Shown: positions 23,168 through 34,971, counted from the stretch's first letter. The stretch is DNA of 64,000 nucleotides from Maratus speciosus (GCA_963932465.1 OZ010796.1:80423292-80487291), one strand, 5' to 3'. Notes: generated from the sequence alone by a model not told the origin. A program made the numbers and translations.

Positions 23168-23171
23168 TTAA

Positions 23172-23371
23172 CCCTCCGTCTACCAGACGGGTCCATTGGA
23201 CCCGACAGGTACATACAAAATATTCATTCAAACCAGAAATTTCTTTAAAATAAACTAAGTATATAAACCAGACAAAAATAAGGTAAATAAATAAGTTAAA
23301 TAGTTTTAAATAAAAATTCTGGTGTAGAACGTTTTATTAAAACTTGAATAAAATTCCCGGTAGATCTAGGG
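23172..23371 (+). mobile_element. TTAA MITE, CCCTCCGTCTACC family, copy 2
   Basis: Second identical 200-bp copy, head to tail with the first and sharing one TTAA (23168-23171). Right TTAA at 23372. Confidence 0.95.
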
Positions 23372-23375
23372 TTAA

Positions 23376-24048
23376 ACATGCCACAGGAAGCTTTTTTAGA
23401 ATAATTTTTTCTATACATATAGTCACAATATGTTTCAGCAACAGATTGTTCAAATTCGCAATAAATGAAAAAATCTTGTAAAAAGAGGAGATGAATGACA
23501 GCAAAGAGTGAACATTCAAATAAGAAAAAAATATATACTAAGACTACAAGCCATAGAATTTCTCAAAACCAAACACATAATAGCTTTAGAATAAATCCTA
23601 ACGATTTTTCATTTCTTCAAAAAGAAAAAAAAAACTAATGTTTTTGCATTTTCTTCTTCGATCGTTAAGATGTGTGATATTTTTTAAATACATTGTCTCG
23701 TTGTAGTGTAGTTTTCATTACTCGTAAAAAAGAAAACAAACCGCAGTTTTTTTGGAAATAAATGCGTTTGAAAAATGATTTTACGCTTATTATAAGATTT
23801 ATTCTTCCGAGGTATCATATCCTTTCACCTAAAGCTTCGTACTGGGAAACAAATTTTGAAAAATGAACATAGAAAGAGAATATTTACATTATTTGGAATT
23901 TTTCAAGCGATTTCATTTCTATTTTTGTGTAATTTTAAGTTTTCTTCCTAGTAGATAAGGTTAAATAATGAAATTTTTTTCTAGCAAATTATTAAATATA
24001 TAGTAAAACAATTGCAAAAAAATCATTTTCACTATTATTCTTCCAATG
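23376..24048. other. AT-rich DNA without recognisable gene
   Basis: No coding signal or clear repeat seen. Confidence 0.4.
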
Positions 24049-24197
24049 CAGGGGGGACAAACTGTGGCCCGCCCGATACCACTAAAATTTTATAGTTATC
24101 ATTGCATTATCTAATCTTCAAAAGTATGCGAATCGAGAACTCGAATGTTTCTCCAAAAAATTAGTGGTATCCGACGGGCCACAGTTTGGCACTCCTG
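24049..24197. mobile_element. hAT-type MITE, GTGGCCCGCC family
   Basis: Starts CAGGGGGGACAAACTGTGG and ends GTTTGGCACTCCTG. The inner GATACCACTAAAATTTTA is mirrored. The flanking 8 bp agree only partly (5 of 8), so the copy is older. Confidence 0.78.
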
Positions 24198-24489
24198 CTC
24201 TAATATGTGCGATTTACTTGCATCTTGCTACAGGAAAAGTGGCATAAGTGTAGTTATCCGGAACACAGCTAAATTACGCTATGTGTCACTTTTCCCCCAC
24301 AGAACGGGAATAAACAGTGTGGTGGATAAAATTACTCAATTTTCCCTATCCCAGCTACGTCTTGATATTTAATAGTTGTACGCTTATTTACAACTCCATG
24401 CTGATATACCAAGGGAAGGTCCAGAGGTTGGGGTCACCGAATGTGATGAACGTTTGTGTATCGATAGATTATAGATAGTATATAAATAT

Positions 24490-24743
24490 ATCGTCGGTAC
24501 CATGTCAGACTATCCAATGTGAAAACAGTGCGCTAATCTTTTTAAATTAAGATTCCTTGATAGGCACCACTTTTCTGAAATAGTAAAATTACCCGTGTTT
24601 TCGCCTTAATTAATATTTCATTAAATAAGGTTAAATGAGGCGAATTTTACTATTTCAAAAAAGTGGTGCAAATCAAGAAATCTGAATTTTTTTTTAAAGT
24701 AGCCATTGTTTTCATATTGGATAGTTTGACATAGTACCGACGA
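24490..24743. mobile_element. Palindromic element, ATCGTCGGTACCATG ends
   Basis: Arms run ATCGTCGGTACC, ACTATCCAATGTGAAAAC and then TCCTTGATAGGCACCACTTT, mirrored on the right. The inner half matches the hAT MITEs at 29293 and 48696 but the outer half does not. A second copy lies at 44934-45550. Confidence 0.8.
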
Positions 24744-25071
24744 TGTGGTAGCCATAATGCGCAACTAACTCTCAGTGGGGTTGTGAGAAAATAAGTCGCA
24801 AAGTTCACGCTACAGTTTAAAATCGAATAAATTTCCTTCTTTGGCAAACGGTTCAGTACCATGGTCGGCAGCATGCTGGATTTGAGATTTTTCTACGCGA
24901 GTTCGAATTCCGCTCGGATTTATTTTTTTTTTCTGAACGAAAATTTCATGCATCATTTTCGAACTCGAATTGAAAAAATATGTGTAATAATTAAAATTTG
25001 CGAAAAATATGAATTAAATGCATGTTTTGTAGCATATAAGTGCTTTTTTAACTAAGAAACTTCGCATGTAA
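24744..25071. other. AT-rich DNA without recognisable gene
   Basis: A short inverted pair of GCGAGTTCGAATTC and GAACTCGAATT lies near 24897 and 24960. Nothing coding. Confidence 0.4.
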
Positions 25072-25281
25072 CCCTTCGAGCTCTGATGGATGAATTTCTT
25101 CCCACTTAATTTTAATCGCCAAATGTCACATTGGTACCGGAATATGTAACCAAATTTATTTGAAAATTGATTAATGCATTTATTCGTGTATATTATAAGC
25201 CGAATCTTTTGTTTACAAAAAAAGTGGAGTCAATATGATATTTGGATATTTTGAAGAAATTTATCCCCAGAGCTCAAGGGG
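25072..25281. mobile_element. TTAA MITE, CCCTTCGAGCTCTG family
   Basis: 210 bp, left flank GTAA (mutated TTAA), right flank TTAA at 25282. Ends CCCTTCGAGCTCTG and CAGAGCTCAAGGGG. The middle resembles the GCCCCTGAAAGGG family (CCAAATGTCACATTGGTACC). Confidence 0.8.
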
Positions 25282-25285
25282 TTAA

Positions 25286-26211
25286 ATATATAATAAAATG
25301 TAAAAAAAAGGCATATTTATATGTCTATAGACCAGAAATGTTTTGTTGTTATTTAAAATTATTTAAAGTTATTTCAATGAATACTTGCTATTTTTAACAG
25401 AGAAATAAATTAAAATACGTCTACAAATACATTATTTTCATTTTGTTTCCTCATTCAAATACTTCAAATATTTCATGGTTTATTGAAAATATGCTTTTGT
25501 ATTGTTAATATGATTTTTTTAAATCTAGGATTCTCGATTTTTAATTAGGAGCAATTCCGCAGATAATCATCTTTTTTTTTTTTTTTTTTGGTGGGGGGGA
25601 TGAAATTTATAATATGTTTAATTTAAGGGTATGATTGGAAAACTTGATATTTGTATATTCTATAGAAAAAACCTTATACAAAGGCATTGCAAATTACCAT
25701 TTGCAGACTAAGTTAAGTACCATTATTGTCTTTATAAAGTCATAATATTACGTCAGTTATACGTGTAAATGCCATTTTTGTCTTTTTATTATTCAGAAAT
25801 TAATTAAACAAGTTACTGTTATAATTTGGCATTACTTAGTGTGGCTGAGAACATTAAATCACTTTTTTAACTGGATAGTTTTGATAATTTTTACACTTCA
25901 ATGAAGGCAGAAAAAATGTTTGTATATTTTATGTTAGGTCAGTTACAGAATTTTGAATTGAAATTTTTGGGGCTCAAAGAGAGATTGAAATAATCTGCAG
26001 GTATTTGGGTATTAAGACCTTAATAAGAAATATTTTAAATTGTAAAAATTTGTTCTAGCTTTATTAGTAAATTTTCTACTTAGATTTGAAAACGAAAATC
26101 GATGATAAAATGTTACGTCAGTTACGATGGTTGCACATAGAATAAGTATCTACATTGTAATATTTTTCAGATATAATTTTTTTTGTTGTTTAACATTTCT
26201 ATATATGCAGT
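25286..26211. other. AT-rich DNA without recognisable gene
   Basis: TACGTCAGTTA-type phrases recur at about 25750 and 26113, possibly traces of an old element. An 18-base T run followed by GGTGGGGGGG lies near 25571. No coding signal. Confidence 0.4.
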
Positions 26212-26215
26212 TTAA

Positions 26216-26611
26216 TCCCTTAACGGTCACATTAAATAACGGTTAAAAATTCAAATTTCTTATTGGCATCACTTTTTTGAAAAAAGAAATATTCACCTTA
26301 TTTAATGAAATAAAATGCCAAATTGTAATGTTGTATTTGTAATTTGTAAAATTATAAAAAAGCAATTACACTATTTTATAAAACTGGTGGGAATCAAACA
26401 ATATGAATAAAAGACACGGCCCGTAGAGCTGTCAAGTCTCCGGCTTTTTACGCATCACTATTATCTTAGAAAAAATGTTGTTCTTTTAAATCGGCCAAAT
26501 GTTTCAAATAAATAAAAGAACGTTTTCTGTATTACAATAATGGTATCCAAAAAAGCCGGAGACATGGCAGCTCTGCAGCCTGTGAATATAACTGGAGCGA
26601 GAATTAAGCGG
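26216..26611. mobile_element. TTAA MITE, CCCCTTAACGGTCGC family, with insertion
   Basis: TTAA at 26212 and 26612. The left end reads CCCTTAACGGTCAC and the right end GGAGCGAGAATTAAGCGG. A 153-bp MITE sits inside at 26425-26577. Other copies: 40953, 46348, 54417, 55256. Confidence 0.85.
26425..26577. mobile_element. Nested MITE, AGAGCTGTCAAGTCTCCGGC family
   Basis: Palindrome with ends AGAGCTGTCAAGTCTCCGGC and its mirror. Flanked by GCCCGT and GCCTGT, a 6-bp duplication with one change. Uninterrupted copies of the host MITE read through this point. A relative is at 54956-55108. Confidence 0.82.
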
Positions 26612-26880
26612 TTAATCATATAAATGCAATTTTAACTGCGAATCTTTGCATGTTTTTATATTTAATGAAAAGTAAAAATAGAATAAATATTATTAATAAT
26701 AATGAACTAAAAACAGTCAACTGGAACTTTTATAGACTAAAATTTAGCTAATTTTAAAACTTATTTACTGTTATTTACATAAATAAGCTACTATTTTTCA
26801 CAGTGAAATAAATGTATTGTTTTTAACAACTAGCTTTTTAACTTTGAAAACTTAGAAATTCAGCCAAATGGGGAATGCCA

Positions 26881-27296
26881 CAGTGTTGCCGCATCTGGCT
26901 GATTTTTTATTGGGGGATTCAAAATTCTCACCAGTAAGTTTAAATAGCTATTATTGATTTATAAAATGATAAATATCCCACAAATAAAATAAATAAGATT
27001 GCTATTCAAAATTTTCTGGTGTGAATTCGAACACTAGTGAATAGTCGGTCAACTAGTGATGACGTCACACTCGTCTCCTCCGAAAGTAACGAAAAAGACA
27101 GGCTACCGTGGTGGATCCTATCTGTCTTTTTTTACTGACCGCTGGAGTCACGTGATGCTCGAAAGCACCAATGAAGGTGTGCGAAAAGCGCATCACGTCA
27201 ATCTAGCGGTTTGTAAAAAAAGACAGATCGGACCCACCGCGGTAGCATGTCTCTCTCGTTAGCCTCGCGTCTCCTCGGGCGGTTGTGAACCCCTCA
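26881..27296. mobile_element. Half of a large CRE-containing palindrome
   Basis: Starts CAGTGTTGCCGCATCTGGCT and follows the right half of 31580-32022 and 50488-50921: TCTCACCAGTAAGTTTAAAT, TTTTCTGGTGTGAATTC, GATGACGTCAC. The left half is absent. It is interrupted at 27081 by a smaller element. Confidence 0.7.
27081..27267. mobile_element. Mutator-like MITE with 9-bp target duplication
   Basis: 187 bp, ends CGAAAGTAACGAAAAAGAC and (inverted) CGAGGCTAACGAGAGAGAC, then GGCTACCGTGGTGGATCC-like arms. It is flanked on both sides by the exact nonamer CGTCTCCTC. The TIRs run most of the length and share a CACGTGATG-like core. Nine bp is typical of the Mutator superfamily. Confidence 0.8.
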
Positions 27297-27304
27297 AATA
27301 TTAA

Positions 27305-27516
27305 CCCTTTCAGGAGCAAGCAATAATTTCTCTGTAATATTGAATTCTCACTTGAATAATCGAAAAAAATTATTTTAAAATGAAGAAAAGCAATTTTCAA
27401 CATCCCTCCCCCCACCCCCACCCAAAGTTAAAAATATTAAATTCAGTTGAAAGTTCCTGGTGCGAATTTTGTTTAAATTTGGCGCGGTGTAATATATCCC
27501 ACCGCCCCTCAAGGGG
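27305..27516. mobile_element. TTAA MITE, GGGGCAAG family
   Basis: TTAA at 27301 and 27517. Ends CCCTTTCAGGAGCAAG and CCGCCCCTCAAGGGG. The inner TTCTCACTTGAATAA and TTCCTGGTGCGAATTT are mirrored. A C-rich tract (near 27407) breaks the palindrome. Confidence 0.82.
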
Positions 27517-29284
27517 TTAAACTGAAAATTTCTTATCTTGCATAGTGATGGCAGACTCCCTGTAAATTCCTAAAAATGCGCATCCCTTGATTTAAAAAAT
27601 TGCAGAATTCTGCGATAATGTAAGTCAACTTTTACTCTCAAAATAGTATTATAATGTATTCTATAATAATAAGAAATATTAAAAATAGTAGCCCCTATTA
27701 TTTTCAATTAATAGTACATTTTGGAACTTTTATTCAAGCATGTCTTTAGACAAATCATCTGTGTATAATGCAAAGTTGGGAAATGTTACGATTTTTTATT
27801 TCGAATAAAATTATTTTAGACTAGAAATTTTGCTTAACGTTTACGCAAATACGCGAACGTACTTTTTCATTTTTTTAATATGTAGGTAATGCCTATGTGT
27901 GTTACTCTTTTGTTACTTCTTTATTTAGAAAATATACTTACAGTATTTTTACTTATATATCAATCGATTAACAGGGATAGAATAATATGGTACTCAAGTC
28001 AGAATATTCCAGAGACCGTTGTACTGCTCTGAATTTGATGAGACGTAAACATTTTAGAGGCAAGTAATTGTGTTTCTGTTATATTGAATTAACACCACAA
28101 TCTTCGGAATATATTATTTTAAGATAAGGAATGCAATTAGACAGGGTGGGGTTTTTTTCCGTCAAATTTATAGAATAAATATTTTAAAAAATCAGATAAA
28201 AAGTAAATGATTAAAATTAAGTGGTATAAAATATATAAGAATAGCTGCCTAATTTTACATTTTTTATACAACTAGGATTTAATCCTTGGCAATCCAAGTA
28301 CTTTTTTTTACGGCAACCATTAACTTCGCATTATTTTTAAGTTTAACTGTTTGTGGCACAAGTACCTCTGTTTGTGTAATGTCAAATTCATACCAGACAA
28401 AACTATTTATTTACTTATATTATGTATTTATTTATTTATTAATGAAGTTTTAATTTCGTTACGGAATATTTGCCGGAAACGAATGCTGAAATATTTTTAT
28501 TGTTTTTATTTCAAACGGATTAATATTTTGTAATCGGGTTACACGCGAAAAAGATACATTTGAAGATAATTCATGCTTGAAAACTATTTTTTAAACTATA
28601 CAAAATAAGTAAAACGAGACGCTGTTATCAAATAAATTTCATTTGAAAGAACATGTTATTGTTATTTGACGGCGTAAAAATTGAAATTATGTGATGTTTA
28701 AAAGTTTACAAAACTGCAATAAAATATATGAGTATGTAAGTTTCAAAATTCGCCTTATTGAAAAAAAATAAATAAATAAAAAATAAATAAAATGAATTGT
28801 GTTTTCTCTATCAGTCTATTCTATTGGTATACATACATCGAAAAAAACCAAAGAATGTGCAAAGGAACTAGTTTTATCCTGAATTTCTGGCAGTGTGGCA
28901 TCTTGGTTTACAATGAAAACCGACGCACATAGAGGTTTTTCGCGATTTCCCAAATTTTGAATTTATGGTATATAAACGATTTTTTTTAAATATACAGAGC
29001 ATTTTTTCAGGTATGTATATCGTACCTTTTTTTCTTACCATTTTATACAAAAGTTTGACCAACCAATTTACGCATTATTGAAAATATTAAATTATTTATA
29101 ATATCATATATACCGTCAGCCCAATTTGAACTCAATCATGTTTTTGGCGATAGTAAGTAAGGAGCATCATAAAAATTAATAATTCAATTGAATAATTTCC
29201 TTCTTGTTTATTGAAAACGACCTTCAAACTGTCGAAAATATATGAATTCGGATATCATGAAATCTGCTATCCCAGTCATTAATG
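27517..29284. other. AT-rich DNA with decayed MITE traces
   Basis: 28055-28100 (AGGCAAGTAATTGTGTTTCT, TATATTGAATTAACACCAC) matches the GGGGCAAG TTAA family but has lost its ends; a shorter trace is near 28360. The rest has no coding signal. Confidence 0.45.
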
Positions 29285-29292
29285 CTAGATCG

Positions 29293-29482
29293 CAGTGTTG
29301 CCAGATGGGCTACTTTTTTTTAAAATCAGATTCTTGATTGGCACCACTTTTTTGAAATGGTAAAATGTGCCATATTTAATGACATATTAATTAATCAAAT
29401 TCAATGTGAATTTTACCTTTTCAAAAAACTGGTACCAATCACGAAATCGGAATTCAAAAAAAGTACCCCACTGGCAACACTG
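29293..29482. mobile_element. hAT-type MITE, CAGTGTTGCCAGATGGGC family
   Basis: 190-bp palindrome, ends CAGTGTTGCC and GGCAACACTG. Flanking octamers CTAGATCG and CTAGAACG match 7 of 8. The inner TTCTTGATTGGCACCACTTT is shared with TTAA and ATCGTCGG elements. Confidence 0.88.
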
Positions 29483-29861
29483 CTAGAACGATCGGAGATT
29501 TTATTCAAGTGCTATGAAAATATTTTACACAAGAATTTTTATTTAACACCATTTAATTTATACATGGTTCGCCCACTTCTACCACTAGATTTTAACAGTA
29601 TTTTCCAATTATTTCACTGCAGAAAACTAGCGCAAAAACCTGTGAATAAAGGCGCGGGGTTTGCGAATTCTTTGTTTTAAAAATTCAATGTAATTTTTTT
29701 TTTAAATCATTAATAGTGGTGCCAGAGTCCTTAAAAATTCCAAGGAGTGCGCGAATCTTGCTTATATATATAACTTATTTTCTAAAGAAGATTCTGGTTC
29801 GAATCGAATTAGTTTTATTTTGTTGCGGTCAAAATGACCGTAGTAATCATTCTATCACTAA
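29483..29861. other. AT-rich DNA without recognisable gene
   Basis: The frame at 29357-29680 runs out of the MITE and has no recognisable content. Confidence 0.4.
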
Positions 29862-30065
29862 CCCCATGAGGGGCAAGAAATTATGTTTGTGTAATATTGA
29901 ATTCACACCGGAAAGCTCGAAAAATTATGTTTCTAAATAAGGAAAAGCAATTTTACGACCTTTTTTCCTCCAAAGTTAGAAAACTGAAATTTAATAAAAT
30001 TTTTCTGGTGCAAGTCTTCATTAATCGTAGGTAGGATAAAGTATATCCCACCGCCCTTCAAGGGG
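29862..30065. mobile_element. TTAA MITE, GGGGCAAG family
   Basis: Left flank CTAA (mutated), right flank TTAA at 30066. Ends CCCCATGAGGGGCAAG and CCGCCCTTCAAGGGG. The inner TTCACACCGGAAAG is mirrored by TTTCTGGTGCAAG. Confidence 0.82.
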
Positions 30066-30378
30066 TTAACGGAGCACAATTGTATCCAAAATGTAATGAT
30101 AATCACAGAATTTCTTTCACTAAAAAAAAGCTATTATTATGATTTATTTTTTTGGAAATAGAGGTCCTCAAAAAACAGCAGAGTTAAAAAAGCAATCGAT
30201 ATTACTTTTTTTACAGAATATTGTTTCTGTCATTCTAATGAAAAAAAAAGCGTTTTCTGAAAAAATATGCAAATTATAGGCTTCTACATAGCTGCCAAAC
30301 TTCAGATTCTTTTTCATTAAAGAAAAAAAAAAAACTAACAGAAATAAAACAGAAATTTTATTAAGGAAAATATGTTAA
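30066..30378. other. A-rich DNA with a CATAGCTGCC end
   Basis: ACATAGCTGCCAAACTTCAG at about 30288 looks like the left end of a 6-bp-target MITE. Its right end is not clear because the next element sits in it. Confidence 0.35.
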
Positions 30379-30587
30379 TCTTTTGTGGGGAATGTCAATT
30401 CTGCGGCTGAATTGTTGAAAAGATTCACGGCCAGAAGAATCTACGAACAAATTTATTTGAAAATAAAAAGCGGCTTTTCATCACGTGCATTATAAAAACG
30501 GAATATCTTGCTAAACATTTCGGTGCGAATCGACCAGACTGCAATGAAAATTAAGTGGTGAGTATATTACCATTACCCGATAAATGG
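30379..30587. mobile_element. TTAA MITE, related to 62041
   Basis: TTAA at 30375 and 30588. The body shares GGCTGAA, GAAAAGATTCACGGCCAGAA and AAAAGCGGCTTTTC-like phrases with 62041-62235. The ends have drifted (CTTTTGTGGGG, CCCGATAAATGG). Confidence 0.65.
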
Positions 30588-30591
30588 TTAA

Positions 30592-31256
30592 ATTTTACCG
30601 GCATAGAAACATTTCTTTAAAAATTATTATTTAAATTGTGTTTATTTGACTTGTAAAAAGTCATTAGCTGGACAGCTATTCTTCTTTCTGACTACTAGAA
30701 TAAAATAGTTTGGAGAATGTGCTAATCCGGGTTGCCAATTTGAAACTTTATTTTATTCAAAAAACGTGCCAAGATTTTCGAATAAAGATCTTGGCTTTAT
30801 TTAACCCATAAATACATTATTTTTTTATTTTGTTTCGAAAAAATTGTATATGATTCTCTGAAAGGTTTATAACACAGGAAAAATAATGAAAAAAAAATCA
30901 GAAATGCATTTATCGTATAATACGACACCCTTTTCTTATGTTGCCCATCTGCAATACAAGTAAAAACTAAAATATTGCAAATTGGTAAATATTTAATAAG
31001 TATGAATCTAAATACCTTATTTTATATAATTTTATATTTCGTAAACCGTAACCCTTTAATGCATTAATTTTTTTAGAGTTATGTTTTTTACTCTTATATT
31101 AAAGATTAGACACCAGGAAATTTAAGACAGAGTTTTAACTTTATAATTTTGTAATTTTTACAGGATTAACATTTCTATATAAATATACTGGTTGCAAAGA
31201 ATTAAATAAAAAGTGATGTAGATACGCATCACAATGCATTTAAGTGTTAATACCAT
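30592..31256. other. AT-rich DNA without recognisable gene
   Basis: No coding signal seen. TTAA sites are frequent but without paired ends. Confidence 0.4.
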
Positions 31257-31444
31257 CAGGATGGTCCGCCAACTCAATACCAATATATTTGAACAGAAAA
31301 TTTCGCGTTAGGTTTCTACTTACATTAGCACCAGAACTAACCTTCAAAGATTTTTTCTGCGCAATTTGTAAGAAAAATCCAACAAGAACTTTTTTTTTTC
31401 CAAAAAAATTTTGGTATTCAGTTGGGGGACCATTTGGGTGCCTG
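31257..31444. mobile_element. MITE, ATGGTCCGCCAACT family
   Basis: Ends CAGGATGGTCCGCCAACT and GGACCATTTGGGTGCCTG. The left tip has lost a few bases compared with 40282-40462. The inner AATACCAATATATTTGAA is mirrored. Confidence 0.7.
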
Positions 31445-31579
31445 CACTATTACTTAATCCCGTAAAATAATTTCCGTCTTATTTCGTCAAGAACATTCTG
31501 TTTAGAGAAACAAAAGACTACGACAAAGATATTCTGGTACTAATTGATGAAAAACATACGTGTTTTATATGGGATGTAT

Positions 31580-32022
31580 CGTTGTTATCGAAACACTCAA
31601 GGCCTGAGGACACTAGTTGTGGTGTCATCACTAATTGACCGACTTCTCACTAGTGTTGGGATTCACACCAGAAAATTTTGAATAGCAATTTTCTTTTATT
31701 TGTGGAATATCTATCATCTGATAAAACAATAATAACTATTTAAATTTACTGGTGAGAATTTGGAATCCCTAAATAAAAAGTCAGCCAGATGCGGAATGCC
31801 TCAGTATTGCCTCATCTGGTGGATTTTTTATGGGGGATCCAAATTCTCACCAGTAAGTTTAAATAGTTATTATTGTTTTATCAGATGACAGTTCTTCCAC
31901 AAATAAAAGAAAATTGCTATTCAAAAATTTCCGGTGTGAATTCCGACACTATTGAGAAGTCGGTCGATTAGTGATGACGTCACAACTCGTGTCCTCAGGC
32001 CTTGAGTGTTTCGGTGGCAACG
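31580..32022. mobile_element. 443-bp palindrome with TGACGTCA-like sites
   Basis: Arms of ~200 bp run CGAAACACTCAAGGCC, ACTAATTGACCGACTTCTCA, TTCACACCAGAAAATTTTG and mirror on the right (GATGACGTCACAACTC). The centre holds CCAGATGCGG and CATCTGGTGG. No clean target duplication here. Copies at 50488 and (half) 26881. Confidence 0.85.
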
Positions 32023-32029
32023 GATGCGT

Positions 32030-32590
32030 ACGAATGGAGTTATGATTACGAATAAAGAGGTGGAGACATACAGCTCATTGTCTACCAGATCCGAGTGAAG
32101 TAACTGATGAGGTTGTCGTAGAATGACGATTTTTTTAATCGGATGAACGGTATCTGATTACCGCCTGGAGAAATTTCTACCAGTAAATTTGAATAGAAAA
32201 TTTCGTCTTATTTAAGTTCCTTACTTATGCAAAATTTCTCTCACAAATATCCTGAATATGTCTATTTGTTTTTAATGTGGCAGTTTGGCCAGGTATTATA
32301 ATATTTTTTACAGACACTTTTAGGAGGTAGTTTAGGTTGTCAGCTAATCAGGGCCTGACTATCGCTGAAGTAAACTCCCACCAGTAAAAATGGATGTCTC
32401 TTTCTGCCATAATTTGTAACCGAAATTCTGTATTAATAAGACGTTTAAAAAAGGAGAAATTTTCCATTTAAATTTACTGGTGTAAGTTTTCCGCGGTGAT
32501 CATCAACCCCTGCAAAAGCAGTTACAGTTGAAGCTTCACTATTTTAACGATATGACAATTCATCTTTATTCATAGTTACATACGTATACG
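32030..32590 (-). repeat. Copy A of a ~550-bp inverted pair
   Basis: Matches 37990-38560 in opposite orientation. Shared phrases include GAATGGAGTTATGA, GAGTGAAGTAACTGA, CAGTTACAGTTGAAGC and AACGATATGACAATTC. Each copy has two ACCAGTAAA blocks mirrored by TTTACTGGTG. It is probably a long palindromic element; ends are not resolved. Confidence 0.7.
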
Positions 32591-32614
32591 TGACACCTGA
32601 CCTGAAGGGGTTAA

Positions 32615-33066
32615 CCCCTTGAAGGGGGGTGGTATAAAATATATCCACTTAAATTTAATTGCCAAATGCATAGCTGCCAACCTTGCACTAATCTTCCGTA
32701 ATATCTGGATTAATTTAAACCAGGTTAACCATTTTCGAACCAGGAAATGTATTTCAAGAATTTTTATTTATTTAATTCAATGTTTCTACGTAGAAAGCAT
32801 TTAATTTAATTTCTTTAAAAAAATTTCTGGTTCGAAAAGTATTAAACCAGGGTTAAATTAACGCACGTATTACGGAAGATTAGTTTGAGGTTGGCCCCTA
32901 TGGTCAAATGCCACATTGACAACAGTATTTTGAAATGAAAAATTAAATTTTATTAAGTATATGAATAAAAGCTTTTACCTACTATAGAATAAATTTCTTT
33001 ATTAATTCTGGTGTCATTCATTCATTTTAGACTCTTACAAACAGAAGTACTTTGTCACTGAAGGGG
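32615..33066. mobile_element. TTAA MITE, CCCCTTGAAGGGGGG family, with insertion
   Basis: TTAA at 32611 and 33067. The left TTAA is also preceded by CCTGAAGGGG, as if another element once abutted it. The interior is split by the MITE at 32669-32902 inside the CCAAATG of the family body. Confidence 0.82.
32669..32902. mobile_element. Nested MITE, CATAGCTGCC family (long variant)
   Basis: Ends CATAGCTGCCAACC and GGTTGGCCCCTATG. CAAATG precedes it and recurs 2 bases after it, consistent with a 6-bp target duplication. The inner arms (TTTCGAACCAGGAAATG, TTCTGGTTCGAAAAG) differ from other family members. Confidence 0.75.
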
Positions 33067-33070
33067 TTAA

Positions 33071-33501
33071 ACGAATAGTTAATAAAACCATAATGTTTAA
33101 AAAATATTTCTTTAAAAATGTCATATTTTTTACTTAAACAATGTTTATTTTTCAAGTATACAAGGTGTGTATACTTCTTGGAATTTGCAAGGAGTTTGTC
33201 AGCACTATTTCGAAACAGAAATAGCGTTCATTTTTCCAGTTATTTTTCCTTTATATTAAAAATCTGCCTTGTGTTCAGTCACAGAATTTTTAACACCTTT
33301 CTACGATTAAATACGGTGGAATTCTTAAAAATGTTTGATAAAACTCCTTGCTTCCTGCGTACACTTTCAAAATTATTGCATGTGGTAGAATAATAAAACA
33401 AAATTAAGAATAAATTTTCAATATATTTTTGGGACCTTTTTTTATTTTTACTTTTACTATTTTTCATTTCATAAGATCAAAGGATTTCGTAAAATAACAA
33501 G

Positions 33502-33537
<36 letters not shown>

Positions 33538-33720
33538 TCACTTAAGTACTTTATTTTCTCATAAAGAAATGTTTACGCTCTCATCTGGTCCTGGATGACA
33601 TGTATAAATTACGTTTTAATTTTACTTTTCACAACAGATTTTGAATAAAATTTATTTGAATACCGTAAATCGCTGTGAAACTTTAAAGTTTTTTATAAAA
33701 AAAAATATGTTTTTTTAATT
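33071..33720. other. AT-rich DNA; (AT)n at 33506-33533
   Basis: A dinucleotide run of about 14 AT. The open frames at 33118-33467 on both strands are an overlapping pair without recognisable content. Confidence 0.45.
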
Positions 33721-33786
33721 TCAGCGCTCCCACTCGTTCGTTTCATGAACACTTTCTTTTATTTAAAGGAAAATGTTCTTCATAAA

Positions 33787-34971
33787 GGGCATAGCCGGAT
33801 AAGCATTGGAAACATGCCTTTTAATCAAATTTCCTGATTTTTTTCCTAGACGTAGCTACATATCTGACAATATATTTCCCCTATTATCACCCAATAAATA
33901 TTGATATTTAATGAGATAAAAATGGTTTTTCGATTTTTCAAAAAAAGGATTTTCTCAAAAACTGCTGCACGGAATTTCATGCTATTAATTGGGGATATAT
34001 AGATACCAAAGATGCATAACTGGTAATTTTTGTATAATTTTCTGTTTATAAAAACTGTGTGAAATAGCAAAATAAATATTTAAAAATATAAAAATCATAT
34101 CTTATGGTTATCCGAAAATTACCATTTTCTTGTAAAATATTCCCCATGTATGCCCGTATATTCTATATAAATGCTGAAAGTTTGCGTTGGGTACTACATA
34201 TAAATATTTAAAAAAATGTATATCAAAATTATTGAAATTCATTTTAAGGCGTTATTTTGGGCGGAGCTACTCAACATCCACACCCAAAGAATTTTTGGAA
34301 TAAACAGTTACAGAATTGCTGTATTTTAAATTTTAATGAACACATGAGCAACATTCTCAACACTGTCGATATCAAAATGAACATGATGTTGAAAAACATG
34401 GCTTATATGCTAATAGAATCTAAAATACACCAGTTGACATATTGTCTGCTGACTTTGATTCAAAAATTCTCCGTATGTTGAAGTGAAGTAGCTCCGCCCC
34501 AAATAACGCCTTAAAATGAATTTCTATAATTTTGATATACGTTTTTGTAAATATTTATGTGTAGTACCCAACGCAAACTTTCGACATTTATATAGAATAT
34601 ACGTGCACACATGGAGAATTTTTTACAAGAAAATGGTAATTTTCGGATAACCATAAGATATGATTTTTATATTTTTAAATTTTTATTTCGCTATTTCACA
34701 CAGTTTTTATAAACAGAAAATTATAAAAAAATTACCAGTTATGCATCTTTTATATCTATATATCCTCAATTAATAGCATGAAATTCCGTGCAGCAGTTTT
34801 TGAAAAAAACTGTTTTTTAAAAAATCGAAAAACCATTTTTATCTCATTAAATATCAATATTTATAGGGTGATAATAGGGGAAATTTATTGTCAGATACGT
34901 AGCTACGTCTAGGAAAAGAATCAGGAAATTTGATTAAAAGGCATGTTTCCAATGCTTATCCGGCTATGCCC
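33787..34971. mobile_element. Foldback element with ~485-bp arms
   Basis: Left arm 33787-34271 and right arm 34487-34971 are near-perfect inverted copies, beginning GGGCATAGCCGGATAAGCAT. They enclose a 215-bp loop. Only scattered single-base differences are seen. The loop contains an open frame (34257-34481) without recognisable content. No clear target duplication was found. A transcript through it would fold into a very long hairpin. Confidence 0.9.

Noticed and set aside
34257..34481. Gene in the foldback loop
   Set aside because: 74 codons, starts within the arm, no family resemblance; chance is sufficient.
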